Source of the DNA: UBA1081 sp045535305
GTDB lineage: Bacteria; Bacillota; Clostridia; Oscillospirales; Acutalibacteraceae
Assembly (NCBI GenBank): GCA_045535305.1
Contig: JAZSLJ010000006.1
Location: forward strand, 62,001-126,000
Length of the DNA: 64,000 nucleotides
Direction of reading: 5' to 3'
Part shown: positions 25,213 to 34,506 of the stretch, piece by piece
How the letters are laid out: every line of letters starts with the position of its first letter
How positions within the stretch are numbered: the stretch's first letter is position 1
Made by a program: the position numbers and the translations under genes
Notes under the pieces: model-generated
What the model was told of the DNA's origin: nothing
The model's database searches: none
The model's input: only the letters and a program-made list of their open reading frames with translations

Positions 25213-26136
25213 ATGGAATTTTCACATAAAAGTGTATTGCTTGAAGAAACTGTAAATGCACTGGCAGTTAAACCCGACGGAATATATATGGATGCAACAG
25301 CCGGCGGCGGCGGACATTCTGCAAAAATATTAAGCAATCTGAATGAAGACGGATTGCTTATTGCTGTTGACCGCGACCCTGATGCTATTGAAGTGCTTAA
25401 AGCACGCTTTGAATCACATTCAAACGTTAAAATAGTCAACGATGTTTTTGATAATGTCAAGTTGATTTTACAAAACAACAACATATCCGGTGTTGACGGC
25501 ATTATGGCTGACCTTGGGGTCAGTTCTTATCAGCTTGATAACGGTGAAAGAGGCTTTTCTTATCATCAGGATGCACCGTTGGATATGCGAATGAGTAAAT
25601 CCGGTTATTCAGCCTGTGATGCGGTTAACAATCTTTCCGTTCAGGAGCTTTGTGATATTATCCGCTCATACGGTGAAGAAAAATATGCTTACAGTATTGC
25701 AAAAAATATAGTAAAAGCAAGAGAAAATAAGAGAATTGAAACAACATTTGAGTTGTGCGACATAATATCGGCATCAATGCCGGCAAAAGCAAAACGCGAC
25801 GGACACCCTGCCAGAAGAACTTTTCAGGCGTTGCGTATATATGTAAACAGAGAGCTTACAATGCTTCCGGGGGCTTTAAAAGATATGTTTGAATGTCTTA
25901 ATCCCGGCGGCGTGCTTGCAATAATTACATTCCACTCGTTAGAAGACAGAATTGTTAAAAATACTTTTAATGAGTTCTGCAAAGGATGTACTTGTCCGCC
26001 CGAATTTCCTGTATGTGTATGCGGAAATAAACCTAAAGGCGAGCTGTTGTTTAAATCCGTTGCTCCGTCTGAGAAAGAAGTTCAGGAAAATTTAAGAAGC
26101 CGCAGTGCAAGGCTTCGCGCAATAAGAAAATTATAA
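25213..26136 (+). CDS. rsmH: 16S rRNA (cytosine(1402)-N4)-methyltransferase RsmH
   Basis: This SAM-dependent methyltransferase modifies C1402 in the decoding centre of 16S rRNA; 307 residues, normal length. Motifs are HKSVLLEETVNAL, the SAM loop MDATAGGGGHSAKIL, AVDRDPDAIE, ADLGVSSYQLDNGERGFSY and ITFHSLEDRIVKNTF, plus a C-terminal CKGCTCPPEFPVCVCG segment. Its position after mraZ is the standard order. GGCGGTG precedes the ATG. Confidence 0.97.
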   Translation: MEFSHKSVLLEETVNALAVKPDGIYMDATAGGGGHSAKILSNLNEDGLLIAVDRDPDAIEVLKARFESHSNVKIVNDVFDNVKLILQNNNISGVDGIMADLGVSSYQLDNGERGFSYHQDAPLDMRMSKSGYSACDAVNNLSVQELCDIIRSYGEEKYAYSIAKNIVKARENKRIETTFELCDIISASMPAKAKRDGHPARRTFQALRIYVNRELTMLPGALKDMFECLNPGGVLAIITFHSLEDRIVKNTFNEFCKGCTCPPEFPVCVCGNKPKGELLFKSVAPSEKEVQENLRSRSARLRAIRKL

Positions 26137-26175
26137 AATCTATGAATGTATAAATAAATCAAGGAGATGTTTGAA

Positions 26176-26685
26176 ATGGCACAGGCTGCATACGATTTTT
26201 CATTGTTTGAAAAATATGGCTACGGTACTGCGGCTCCCGAGCTTGTTCCGGAATACCGTCCGGAAAAACCTATAGAATTTCCGACTGAAAAGAAAAATCC
26301 TTCAGTTGAAACAAAAAAGAATGCATTTATCAATGTAAAAAGTTCAACAAAAGCATCTCTTCTGCGGTCATTGGCAATAGTTGCTGTTGCTGCTGTTATT
26401 TTTGGTTTTATGTTTGGTGTAATGAGTCTTAATGCTTCTCTTGATAAAACAGCAAAAGATATTGTTGTTGTTGAGAACGAAATCGAAATTGCAAAAAATG
26501 AGCAGGTAAAGCTTAATTCTCAGCTTAATAATATGGTATCATTCAATAATATTAAAAATTATGCAGAAAATACACTTGGTATGATTCATATTGAGTCATC
26601 TAAAATTACATATATTGAAACGGAAACAGAAAACTATGTAGCGCTTTCCGGTGGTAAATCCTATAATTCCGCTACTACAAATTAA
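26176..26685 (+). CDS. ftsL: FtsL-like septum protein
   Basis: The 169-residue product has a cytosolic basic N-terminal half (~65 residues), one transmembrane helix (LRSLAIVAVAAVIFGFMFG at about 73-92) and an extracytoplasmic coiled coil with heptad-like leucines and asparagines (VENEIEIAKNEQVKLNSQLN), then the NIKNYAENTLGM motif common to FtsL/DivIC proteins. FtsL forms a complex with FtsB/DivIC and FtsQ/DivIB that activates septal synthesis by FtsW and FtsI. Assignment rests on topology and position between rsmH and the PBP gene. ATG 26176 is preferred over 26167, which overlaps AAGGAGA. Confidence 0.85.
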   Translation: MAQAAYDFSLFEKYGYGTAAPELVPEYRPEKPIEFPTEKKNPSVETKKNAFINVKSSTKASLLRSLAIVAVAAVIFGFMFGVMSLNASLDKTAKDIVVVENEIEIAKNEQVKLNSQLNNMVSFNNIKNYAENTLGMIHIESSKITYIETETENYVALSGGKSYNSATTN

Positions 26686-26707
26686 ATTATCTGCATCTAA
26701 GTTAAGG

Positions 26708-26827
26708 AATATATTATAATTTTTTATAATAAATATATTCAGGGATTGTTATTTTATAAATGCGGCAGGCGGGCCTGCTGCAAGCTAAACCACATGAAAG
26801 GGCGACTCGGTATCGCCCTTTTTGTGG
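26708..26827 (+). other. Three-hairpin leader between ftsL and the PBP gene
   Basis: The 216-bp gap holds three stems: an AT-rich one (GAATATATTATAA with TTATAATAAATATATTC, 26708-26740); GCGGCAGG/CCTGCTGC at 26762-26781 with loop CGGG; and GGGCGA/TCGCCC at 26800-26818 followed by TTTTT, enclosed by CCAC/GTGG (26789-26827). The third looks like an intrinsic terminator, so this may be an attenuator inside the dcw operon. It matches no riboswitch class I can name. Confidence 0.55.
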
Positions 26828-26901
26828 CATAGCGTATAAATTGTGCAACTCCGTGAGTAAATTTATTAATATTGTTAAAATGGAAGGAGAGTATCAGCAT
26901 T

Positions 26902-29199
26902 ATGAAAAATAAGACATCAGAGAAGAAGAGTAACATGTCAAAAAGAGGTCTTGGTGTATTGATTGCAGTTGCGTTTGTAGGCGTTGCACTGATTGGTCGT
27001 CTTGCGTATTTGCAGCTTGTAAAGGGTGAATATTATTCTGCAATAGTAGAAAATCAGCAGTATTCAGACACAGAGATCAAAGCCGAAAGAGGCAAAATCT
27101 ACGATTCTAATATGAACATTCTTGCACAGAGCGCATCTGTGTGGAAAGTATATCTTAACCCTTCAAGAATCAATAATATTGATGAATCATACAGAGATGA
27201 AATAAGAGTTGCTATTGCAAACGAGCTTGCCGCAATTCTTGATATGGATGCGGAAAAACTGCTTGAATATACAAAGTCAAATTACGCATATCAGAAAGTT
27301 AAAAACGGTATTGAGAAAGAAGAAAGAGATAAGATTATTGCTATGATTGAAAAATATCAGAAGCGAGATGAAAATCCTGTTTATCTCGGCAATATCATTT
27401 GTATTGACCCCGATGTAAAAAGATATTATACATATGATTCACTTGCATCAACAGTAATCGGATTTACAGGTGATGACGGTGTGGGTCTTTACGGTATTGA
27501 GCTTTTTTACAATGATGAGCTTAAAGGTGTTTCAGGTAAAACCATAACTGCTTATGACGGTAAGGGTAACGAAATGCCCAATCAGTATGAAACAGTTTAT
27601 GAAGCACAGGAAGGAAAGGGCGTTGTGCTTACGGTAGATATGTATATTCAGAATATACTTGAAACCGTCCTTTCCGATGCTTATAAGGATACAGGTGCCG
27701 AAAATGTTTACGGTATCGTAATGGATGTTAAAACAGGTGCAATTCTCGGAATGGCATCATTACCTGATTATAATCCCAATGATCCGAATACAATAAAGAG
27801 TGAAGCTCTTTACAATGAATATCTTGAAGCATCAACACAGGAAGTTGATGAAGAAAACGACACTGAAAATGATAAATATATGAGAAGTATTCAGTATTTC
27901 CGTGATATTCAGTGGGGAAACAGAGCAATATCAAGCACATATGAATTAGGTTCGGTTATGAAGGTTGTTACCGGTGCGGCCTCATATGAAGAAGGATTAG
28001 CTACTCTCGACAGACCGTTTTTCTGCAGCGGTGTAATAAATTTTGCATCCAGACATATTAACTGCTGGAAAGCAGGCGGACACGGCAGCGAAACGTTTGA
28101 GGATCTTCTTAAAAACTCCTGCAATCCTTTTGCAGTTACTCTTGCAAGTGAATTGGGACAGGACAGATTCTACGATTATTTTGAAGCTTTCGGTTTTGCC
28201 GAAAAAACAGGTATTAACACAACAGGTGATTTTGCACCTAAAGCAGGCGTGCTTTTCAAGGCAAGAGAAAACTTTACAAAGTCAGACCTTGCATCGTATT
28301 CATTCGGTCAGACGTTCCAGGTTTCACCCCTGCAGGTTATAACTGCAATTTCTGCTGTTGCAAACGGCGGTAAGCTTATGACTCCTTACATTGTAGGCAA
28401 GTTAGTTGATGCTGATCAGAATGTTATCAGCGAAACAAAGCCCACGGTAAGAAGACAGGTTATATCCGAAGCTACTGCAGATGTTATCTGTGAAATTATG
28501 CAGGAGGTTGTAGCTACAGGTACAGGTAAAAACGCATATGTAGAGGGTTACAGAGTAGCAGGAAAAACAGGTACATCTGAAAAGCTTACAAATAAGGAAG
28601 AAGAGGTGTATATCGCATCATTCTGCGGCTTTGCACCTGCTGATGATCCTGAAATTTCCGTTATTATAATTGTTGACGAGCCCGAAGGCGAACACGGCGG
28701 CGGTGCTGTTGCAGCTCCCTTGGCACGTGAGGTTTTTGAACAGGTGCTTCCTTATCTCGGCGTTGAAAAATCATACACAGATGAAGAAGCCGCAAAGCTT
28801 GTTGAAAAAGCTCCTAACCTTACAGGTATGAGCGTAGCTTCTGCAAAGTCGACAGTTGCAAATACTTCACTTTCCGTAAAAATTGTAGGCGACGGTGATT
28901 CCGTTGTTGCACAGTATCCCGATGCAGGCAGAGAAATACCTTACAACGGTATGATTGTTCTGTATACAGATGATGTCAATGCATCATCAACTGTTACAGT
29001 TCCCGATTTTTCAAAATGTACGGTAAGTCAGGCAAACAGACTTGCAATCAATAACGGTCTTAATATTAAAATAAGCGGCAGTTCGTTAGGTACTGACTCG
29101 GTTTATGCATATAAACAGAGTATACAGGCGGGTGCTACCGTTAAAATGGGCGAAATTATCACAGTTTCGTTCAAAACAAATGTCAACGTAGGCGACTGA
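26902..29199 (+). CDS. Class B penicillin-binding protein with two PASTA domains (FtsI/SpoVD type)
   Basis: This is a peptidoglycan transpeptidase of 765 residues with an N-terminal transmembrane helix (VLIAVAFVGVALIGRLAYLQ). The dimerisation domain holds ERGKIYDSN. The catalytic domain shows the SxxK serine at 351 (GSVMK), SCN at 406-408 and KTGT at 555-558, all intact. Two PASTA repeats end it (about 645-705 and 708-765). PASTA domains bind uncrosslinked wall peptides or lipid II. A single such protein between ftsL and murE corresponds to PBP2B/SpoVD in Bacillus, so it may serve vegetative and spore septation. AAGGAGA is 11-12 nt from ATG 26902, a rather long spacing. Confidence 0.93.
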   Translation: MKNKTSEKKSNMSKRGLGVLIAVAFVGVALIGRLAYLQLVKGEYYSAIVENQQYSDTEIKAERGKIYDSNMNILAQSASVWKVYLNPSRINNIDESYRDEIRVAIANELAAILDMDAEKLLEYTKSNYAYQKVKNGIEKEERDKIIAMIEKYQKRDENPVYLGNIICIDPDVKRYYTYDSLASTVIGFTGDDGVGLYGIELFYNDELKGVSGKTITAYDGKGNEMPNQYETVYEAQEGKGVVLTVDMYIQNILETVLSDAYKDTGAENVYGIVMDVKTGAILGMASLPDYNPNDPNTIKSEALYNEYLEASTQEVDEENDTENDKYMRSIQYFRDIQWGNRAISSTYELGSVMKVVTGAASYEEGLATLDRPFFCSGVINFASRHINCWKAGGHGSETFEDLLKNSCNPFAVTLASELGQDRFYDYFEAFGFAEKTGINTTGDFAPKAGVLFKARENFTKSDLASYSFGQTFQVSPLQVITAISAVANGGKLMTPYIVGKLVDADQNVISETKPTVRRQVISEATADVICEIMQEVVATGTGKNAYVEGYRVAGKTGTSEKLTNKEEEVYIASFCGFAPADDPEISVIIIVDEPEGEHGGGAVAAPLAREVFEQVLPYLGVEKSYTDEEAAKLVEKAPNLTGMSVASAKSTVANTSLSVKIVGDGDSVVAQYPDAGREIPYNGMIVLYTDDVNASSTVTVPDFSKCTVSQANRLAINNGLNIKISGSSLGTDSVYAYKQSIQAGATVKMGEIITVSFKTNVNVGD

Positions 29200-29229
29200 T
29201 ATTCAATTAATTCAAGGAGGCAACTCGGT

Positions 29230-30672
29230 ATGAAGGCATACGAAATTATGAATTCCATAAAAACATACGATGTGTTTGAAAATTGTGAGATTTCATATAT
29301 TACTGCTGATTCAAGAAAGGTTAAAGAAGGCTGTATTTTTGTCTGCATCAAAGGCAATACCTTTGACGGGCATGATGCGGCTGAACAGGCTCTTGCAAAC
29401 GGTGCGGTATTTGTTGTATGTCAGCGAGATCTCGGACTTAAAAAACAGGTTATTGTTGAAAATACAAGAGTTGCATTTTCTGTAATGTGTTCAAATTTTT
29501 TCGGAAATCCTGCAAGTAAACTTAAAATTATCGGTATTACAGGCACAAACGGAAAAACCACAACCGCTTTTCTTATGAAAAATATGCTTGAAAAGCTGGG
29601 ACACAAAACAGGTCTTATAGGTACTGTTAAAAATATGGTAGGCGACAAGGAATATCCCGCGTCGCTTACCACTCCCGAAAGCTTTGAACTTCATTCACTT
29701 TATGCAGAAATGGTTGAAGCCGGCTGTGAATACTGCGTTATGGAGGTTTCCTCACAGGCTCTTGCACAGGAGCGTGTTGCAGGCGTTAATTTCATCGCAG
29801 GTGTTTTTACAAATCTTACACAGGATCACCTTGATTATCACGGCACCTTTGAAAACTATGCTCAGTCAAAAGCAAAACTCTTTGAGCAAAGTGAATTGTG
29901 CGTTCTCAATCTTGACGATGAATATGCGATGTCAATGCTCCGCAATTCGGGCGGCAGAATGATAACATATTCTGTGAATGAAAATGAATCGGACTATATT
30001 GCCTCATATATAAGATACAAAAATGACGGTATCGAGTATGAACTTGTTACCACCGGCTATATTGAACGTGTTAAAGTCAATATCCCCGGTGAATTTACTG
30101 TGTATAACACAATGGCGGCGGCAGTTACTCTTATTGAACTCGGCTTTGATTTCAGCCGTGTTGTATATGCACTTTCACTCAGTGAAGGCGTTAAGGGCAG
30201 AATTGAGGTTGTTCCTACCGATACACCTTATACTGTTATCATTGACTATGCACATTCTCCCGACGGACTTGATAATATAATTTCGTCCCTTCGTAAAATT
30301 GCAAAGAACAGAATTATTACCGTGTTTGGTTGCGGCGGCGACAGAGATAAAACAAAGCGTCCCATAATGGGTGCTATTGCGGCAAAGCTGTCCGATGTTA
30401 TTGTTGTTACGTCCGATAACCCCAGAAGTGAAGATCCCGATGCTATTATTGCAGACATTCTGGAAGGCGTAAAAGGTCAGAAGGTTAAAAAGATAGTTGA
30501 ACCCGACAGAACAAAGGCTATCAATGCCGCGCTTAAAGAAGCAGCACCCGATGATATTGTTCTTCTTGCTGGTAAGGGCCACGAAACGTATCAGATTCTT
30601 AATTCCGGTAAAATTCATTATGACGAAAGAGAAATTGTAAAAGGACTTCTCGACGGTACAATAGAGGGATGA
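29230..30672 (+). CDS. murE: MurE, UDP-MurNAc-L-Ala-D-Glu:meso-diaminopimelate ligase
   Basis: This cytosolic Mur ligase adds the third stem-peptide residue; 480 residues. The ATP loop GITGTNGKTTTAFLMKN lies near residue 104. The central domain has NLTQDHLDYHGTFENYAQSK, and the carbamylated Lys region is present. DNPRSEDP near residue 395 is the DNPR motif typical of meso-DAP-specific enzymes, as opposed to Lys-adding ones, so the wall should be DAP type. GGAGG precedes the ATG. murF starts 8 bp after the stop. Confidence 0.96.
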   Translation: MKAYEIMNSIKTYDVFENCEISYITADSRKVKEGCIFVCIKGNTFDGHDAAEQALANGAVFVVCQRDLGLKKQVIVENTRVAFSVMCSNFFGNPASKLKIIGITGTNGKTTTAFLMKNMLEKLGHKTGLIGTVKNMVGDKEYPASLTTPESFELHSLYAEMVEAGCEYCVMEVSSQALAQERVAGVNFIAGVFTNLTQDHLDYHGTFENYAQSKAKLFEQSELCVLNLDDEYAMSMLRNSGGRMITYSVNENESDYIASYIRYKNDGIEYELVTTGYIERVKVNIPGEFTVYNTMAAAVTLIELGFDFSRVVYALSLSEGVKGRIEVVPTDTPYTVIIDYAHSPDGLDNIISSLRKIAKNRIITVFGCGGDRDKTKRPIMGAIAAKLSDVIVVTSDNPRSEDPDAIIADILEGVKGQKVKKIVEPDRTKAINAALKEAAPDDIVLLAGKGHETYQILNSGKIHYDEREIVKGLLDGTIEG

Positions 30673-30679
30673 TTTTGGT

Positions 30680-32041
30680 TTGAAAACACTTTGTTTATCT
30701 GAAATAGCGGCGGCGGTAAACGGAACATTTACCGCTGATTGCAGTTTTAAAAATATATATACCGATTCAAGAAAACCCATAAAGGGCGGACTGTTTGTGG
30801 CTCTTGAGGGGGATAGGTTTGACGGACACGATTTTATTAAGAATGCCGAAAATGACGGTGCGGCGGCTGTTCTGTGCAGAAAAAAGGTTGAAACAACGCT
30901 CCCTGTCATTTATGTAAGCGATACAAAAAAGGCACTTCTTGATATTGCGTCATATTACAGAGGCTTGTTTGACCTTAAAGTTGTAGGTCTTACGGGCAGT
31001 GTGGGTAAAACCACAACAAAAGAGATGACAGCTCTTGTAATGGCATCTGAATACAACACTATAAAAACTCAGGGCAACCTTAATAACGATATAGGAATGC
31101 CTCTTACAATATTTACCATTGAGGAAGATACACAGGCGGCTGTTATCGAAATGGGAATGAATCATACGGGTGAAATTTCCGCTTTGACTGCAGTGTCAAG
31201 ACCCGATGTGGGTATTATTACAAATGTTGGTGTTTCGCATATCGAAAATCTCGGTTCAAGAGAGAATATACTCAAGGCAAAACTTGAAATTCTTGAAGGT
31301 ATGCAAAAAAATTCACCGCTTGTTGTAAACGGTGATAACGATTTGCTTTCGCAGATTGAATATGATGACTACAATGTTATATTTTTCGGTATAGAAAACG
31401 AAAAATGTGCTGTAAGAGCTGTTGATATTGAGCAGACGGCAGAGGGAACACATTGTGAATTCTTATATAATAATGAAAAGTACAGCGTTTATGTTCCCAT
31501 AGCAGGTGTACATAATGTGTATAATGCTCTTGCGGCGTTTACAGCAGGTGTTTGTCTTGGAATTTCACCTTGTAAGGCTGTAAATGCAATAAAAGATTAT
31601 GTTCCTGCCGGAATGAGACAGAAAACTGTTAAGAATTTCGGTATGACATTTATTGAGGATTGCTATAATGCAAGTCCCGATTCTGTTAAGGCAGGTATAA
31701 ATACTCTTGTATCAATGGGAGCTGAGCGGACTGTTGCAGTTTTAGGTGATATGCTTGAGCTTGGTGATTATTCACGTACAGCACATTCGGAATGCGGAAA
31801 ATATGCAGGCGAAAAGAGTGTGGACATTGTTTTTGCCTACGGTAAAGAGGCTGAATATATTGCTTCTGCCGCAGTTGAAGCAGGTGTAAAAAAAGTATAC
31901 CGTTTTTCTGATGAAAATGCTCTTGCGGATGCAATTACAAAAGAGCTTTGCACAGGTGATGCCGTTTTGTTCAAAGCAAGCCGCGGTATGAAGCTTGAAA
32001 ATGTTATAAAACTCGTATATGAAAAACTTGATAATAAATAA
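30680..32041 (+). CDS. murF: MurF, D-alanyl-D-alanine-adding enzyme
   Basis: This enzyme ligates D-Ala-D-Ala to UDP-MurNAc-tripeptide; 453 residues. Motifs are YTDSRKPIKGGLFVALEG, the P-loop GLTGSVGKTTTKEMTALV, TQGNLNNDIGMPLTIF, EMGMNHTGEISALTAV and EDCYNASPDSVKAGINTL. It starts at TTG 30680; GAGGGA overlapping the murE stop serves as ribosome site, indicating coupled translation. Confidence 0.96.
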   Translation: MKTLCLSEIAAAVNGTFTADCSFKNIYTDSRKPIKGGLFVALEGDRFDGHDFIKNAENDGAAAVLCRKKVETTLPVIYVSDTKKALLDIASYYRGLFDLKVVGLTGSVGKTTTKEMTALVMASEYNTIKTQGNLNNDIGMPLTIFTIEEDTQAAVIEMGMNHTGEISALTAVSRPDVGIITNVGVSHIENLGSRENILKAKLEILEGMQKNSPLVVNGDNDLLSQIEYDDYNVIFFGIENEKCAVRAVDIEQTAEGTHCEFLYNNEKYSVYVPIAGVHNVYNALAAFTAGVCLGISPCKAVNAIKDYVPAGMRQKTVKNFGMTFIEDCYNASPDSVKAGINTLVSMGAERTVAVLGDMLELGDYSRTAHSECGKYAGEKSVDIVFAYGKEAEYIASAAVEAGVKKVYRFSDENALADAITKELCTGDAVLFKASRGMKLENVIKLVYEKLDNK

Positions 32042-32064
32042 CTGAAAGAAAAGGAGATTTTATT

Positions 32065-33093
32065 ATGAATACTTGGTTAGCTCTTTCAATCGCAGCGGTT
32101 GCGGCATTTCTTGTTGCATTTTTGCTCGGATATGTTGTTATTCCCTGGCTTCATAAGCTTAAATTCGGCCAGACAATACTTGATATAGGCCCTGCATGGC
32201 ACAAAAAGAAAGAGGGTACTCCCACAATGGGCGGCGTTCTCTTTATGGCAGGTTTCCTTGTATCCATGATTGTAGTTCTTGTGTCAGATAAGCTTATGGG
32301 CGGCGATATAGTTGCAGGCGACAGTCTTGTTCCCGGAACTGTAAAAACAAAGCTTTACAGCGGTATCATAATGGCATTTGCCTTCGCTCTTATCGGTTTT
32401 GTAGACGATTACATCAAGGTTGTAAAGAAAAGAAATCTCGGTCTTACAATAATTCAGAAAACAGTTGCTCAGCTTGTTGTAATGGGCGGTTATCTTGCAT
32501 CTCTTTATACTGTTGGTGCAACATATATTTACATTCCTTTCTACGGTAATCTTGATATCGGCTGGTTTTTCTGGATTCTCGGTGCGGTTGTACTTTACTG
32601 TACGGTAAACGCAGTTAATTTTACAGACGGTATCGACGGACTTTGTGCTTCCGTTACAGCTACATTTGCAGTTGCGGCACTTGTTATTTCAATTCTCAGA
32701 GGCGTGTTTGGCGTAAGTCTGTTAAGTGCGGCTCTTTTCGGTGCTCTTGCAGGTTATCTTATCTGGAACTGGCATCCCGCAAAGGTTATGATGGGTGATA
32801 TAGGTTCTATGTTCCTGGGCGGACTTGTAGTTGCAGTATCTTACTGCCTCGATATGCCTTGGCTTATTCTTCTTATCGGTTTTGTTTATGTTATGGAGTT
32901 TGCTTCCGATATTATACAGATCGGTTATTTTAAACTCACACACGGTAAACGCATATTCAAAATGGCACCTATTCATCATCATTTTGAAAAATGCGGTTGG
33001 AAAGAAAAAAAGATTGTATATGTATTTTCATTAATTAATATTATCGGTTCAGTTATTGCAATTCTTCTTGTTTACTTCGGTCAGCCGGTATAA
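32065..33093 (+). CDS. mraY: MraY, phospho-MurNAc-pentapeptide translocase
   Basis: This ten-helix membrane enzyme makes lipid I from UDP-MurNAc-pentapeptide and undecaprenyl phosphate; 342 residues. Conserved segments are HKKKEGTPTMGGVLFM, GFVDDYIKVVKKRNLGL with the catalytic Asp-Asp, NAVNFTDGIDGLCASVT, and KMAPIHHHFEKCGWKEKKIV. AAGGAG is upstream of the ATG. Confidence 0.97.
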   Translation: MNTWLALSIAAVAAFLVAFLLGYVVIPWLHKLKFGQTILDIGPAWHKKKEGTPTMGGVLFMAGFLVSMIVVLVSDKLMGGDIVAGDSLVPGTVKTKLYSGIIMAFAFALIGFVDDYIKVVKKRNLGLTIIQKTVAQLVVMGGYLASLYTVGATYIYIPFYGNLDIGWFFWILGAVVLYCTVNAVNFTDGIDGLCASVTATFAVAALVISILRGVFGVSLLSAALFGALAGYLIWNWHPAKVMMGDIGSMFLGGLVVAVSYCLDMPWLILLIGFVYVMEFASDIIQIGYFKLTHGKRIFKMAPIHHHFEKCGWKEKKIVYVFSLINIIGSVIAILLVYFGQPV

Positions 33094-33118
33094 GGTTTGA
33101 ATCAAAGGAGTAGTTATT

Positions 33119-34498
33119 ATGAGTAAAGTTGAAAAAGCGAAAGGCAAAATCAGATTGTTAGCCAATCAATATTTCAATAACGGCAATATTGATATTGTGT
33201 TTTTTATTACAGTTATTGCATTGGTTACAATAGGCCTTTTTATGATGTATTCCGCAAGCTATCCTTATGCTTTGGCTGAAGGTAATGAAGCAACGGAATA
33301 CATCAAAGACCAGGTGTTCTTTGCCTGTTTCGGTATAGTTGTAATGTTTGCATTTTCTCACATCAAAGTTGAATTCTGGAAAAAAATGATGTGGCTTGTA
33401 CAAGGCATAACTCTTGCACTTTTGCTTGTGGTTTTTGTTCTTCCGCAGCCTAAAGCAGGCTTTTACAGATGGATTGATTTGAAGATATTTTCTTTTCAGC
33501 CGTCAGAAATAGCAAAATTTGCCGTTGTTCTTGCAGGTGCATATCTTTACAGCAAGTACGCAACAAGAATGAGCAGTAAAAAGCCTTCAAATGCCTATAT
33601 TCCTTCAAAGATAAACGGCGTATGGAGCGATAAGCTCGGCAAGGGCAAATTGTGTCCTAAAAATTGGCGTAACGGACTTGTTAAAGAATCTTGGATACCC
33701 ACTTGGATATATGTAATTATATTCTGCCTGTTCGGTATTCTTATATACTTTGAAAATCATCTTTCATGTTTTATTCTTATATGCTGTCTCGGCGTTATTA
33801 TGATGTTCCTCGGCGGTGTGCGTAAGGGCTGGTTTATTGCAGGTGTTGCGGCAGTTACAGCTGTTGTTCTTATGGTTTGTGTGCCGATTTATCAGGATAT
33901 TAAAGCTGAAGATAAGGCTATTGCAGATGCAGAAGCCGCAGGTGTTGAATATGTCGCTCCCGAAGAAGATGAGGAAGAGGGAGGTTTTATCACAAAACTT
34001 CTTAAAGGCTATATGGAAGAGCGAATCGTAGCCTGGCTCGATAAGGATTTTGAACCTCAGGGTGCACGTTGGCAGACAAATCAGGGTATATATGCAATCG
34101 GTTCAGGTGGTCTTTTCGGTAAAGGTATAGGCAATTCCACACAGAAATATATGTATGTTTCCGAACCTCAGAACGATATGATTTTTGCCATTGTTTGCGA
34201 GGAATTAGGCTTTATCCGTGCCGCAGGTATAATATTGCTTTATATTATCCTCGTTTACAGAGGCGTGGCAATAGGTCTTAAAGCAAAAACACGTTTCGGC
34301 GCAATGCTTGCAATGGGACTCGTGTTCCAGATAGGCTTGCAGGTAGTCCTTAATATTGCCGTTGCAACGGATTCAATTCCCAATACAGGTATCAGCTTGC
34401 CGTTTTTCAGTTACGGCGGCACATCCATGGTTGTTCTTCTCGGTGAAATGGGTATTGTAATGGCAGTATCCAGAGAAAGCAGAATTAAGAAAAAGTAG
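33119..34498 (+). CDS. ftsW: FtsW/RodA/SpoVE-family peptidoglycan polymerase
   Basis: This 459-residue SEDS glycosyltransferase polymerises lipid II at the septum. Motifs are TIGLFMMYSASYP, YRWIDLKIFSFQPSEIAKF with the catalytic-region Pro-Ser-Glu, QTNQGIYAIGSGGLFGKGIG, ISLPFFSYGGTSMVVLLGEMG. It is longer than typical (~370-400 residues) because of a ~45-residue charged insert after the fourth helix (about 155-200) and an acidic extracytoplasmic loop (YVAPEEDEEEGG). It partners with the PBP encoded upstream. Whether it is vegetative FtsW or SpoVE cannot be decided from this window. Confidence 0.94.
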   Translation: MSKVEKAKGKIRLLANQYFNNGNIDIVFFITVIALVTIGLFMMYSASYPYALAEGNEATEYIKDQVFFACFGIVVMFAFSHIKVEFWKKMMWLVQGITLALLLVVFVLPQPKAGFYRWIDLKIFSFQPSEIAKFAVVLAGAYLYSKYATRMSSKKPSNAYIPSKINGVWSDKLGKGKLCPKNWRNGLVKESWIPTWIYVIIFCLFGILIYFENHLSCFILICCLGVIMMFLGGVRKGWFIAGVAAVTAVVLMVCVPIYQDIKAEDKAIADAEAAGVEYVAPEEDEEEGGFITKLLKGYMEERIVAWLDKDFEPQGARWQTNQGIYAIGSGGLFGKGIGNSTQKYMYVSEPQNDMIFAIVCEELGFIRAAGIILLYIILVYRGVAIGLKAKTRFGAMLAMGLVFQIGLQVVLNIAVATDSIPNTGISLPFFSYGGTSMVVLLGEMGIVMAVSRESRIKKK

Positions 34499-34506
34499 GT
34501 TATATT

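Noticed and set aside
26762..26827. Known riboswitch (guanidine, ZTP, fluoride or SAM type) between ftsL and the PBP gene
   Set aside because: None of the conserved motifs I know for those classes is present, so it was recorded only as an unidentified hairpin leader.
30175..30909. 244-codon minus-strand frame across murE and murF
   Set aside because: Both genes on the plus strand are well supported by motifs; the antisense product matches no family and has no ribosome site.
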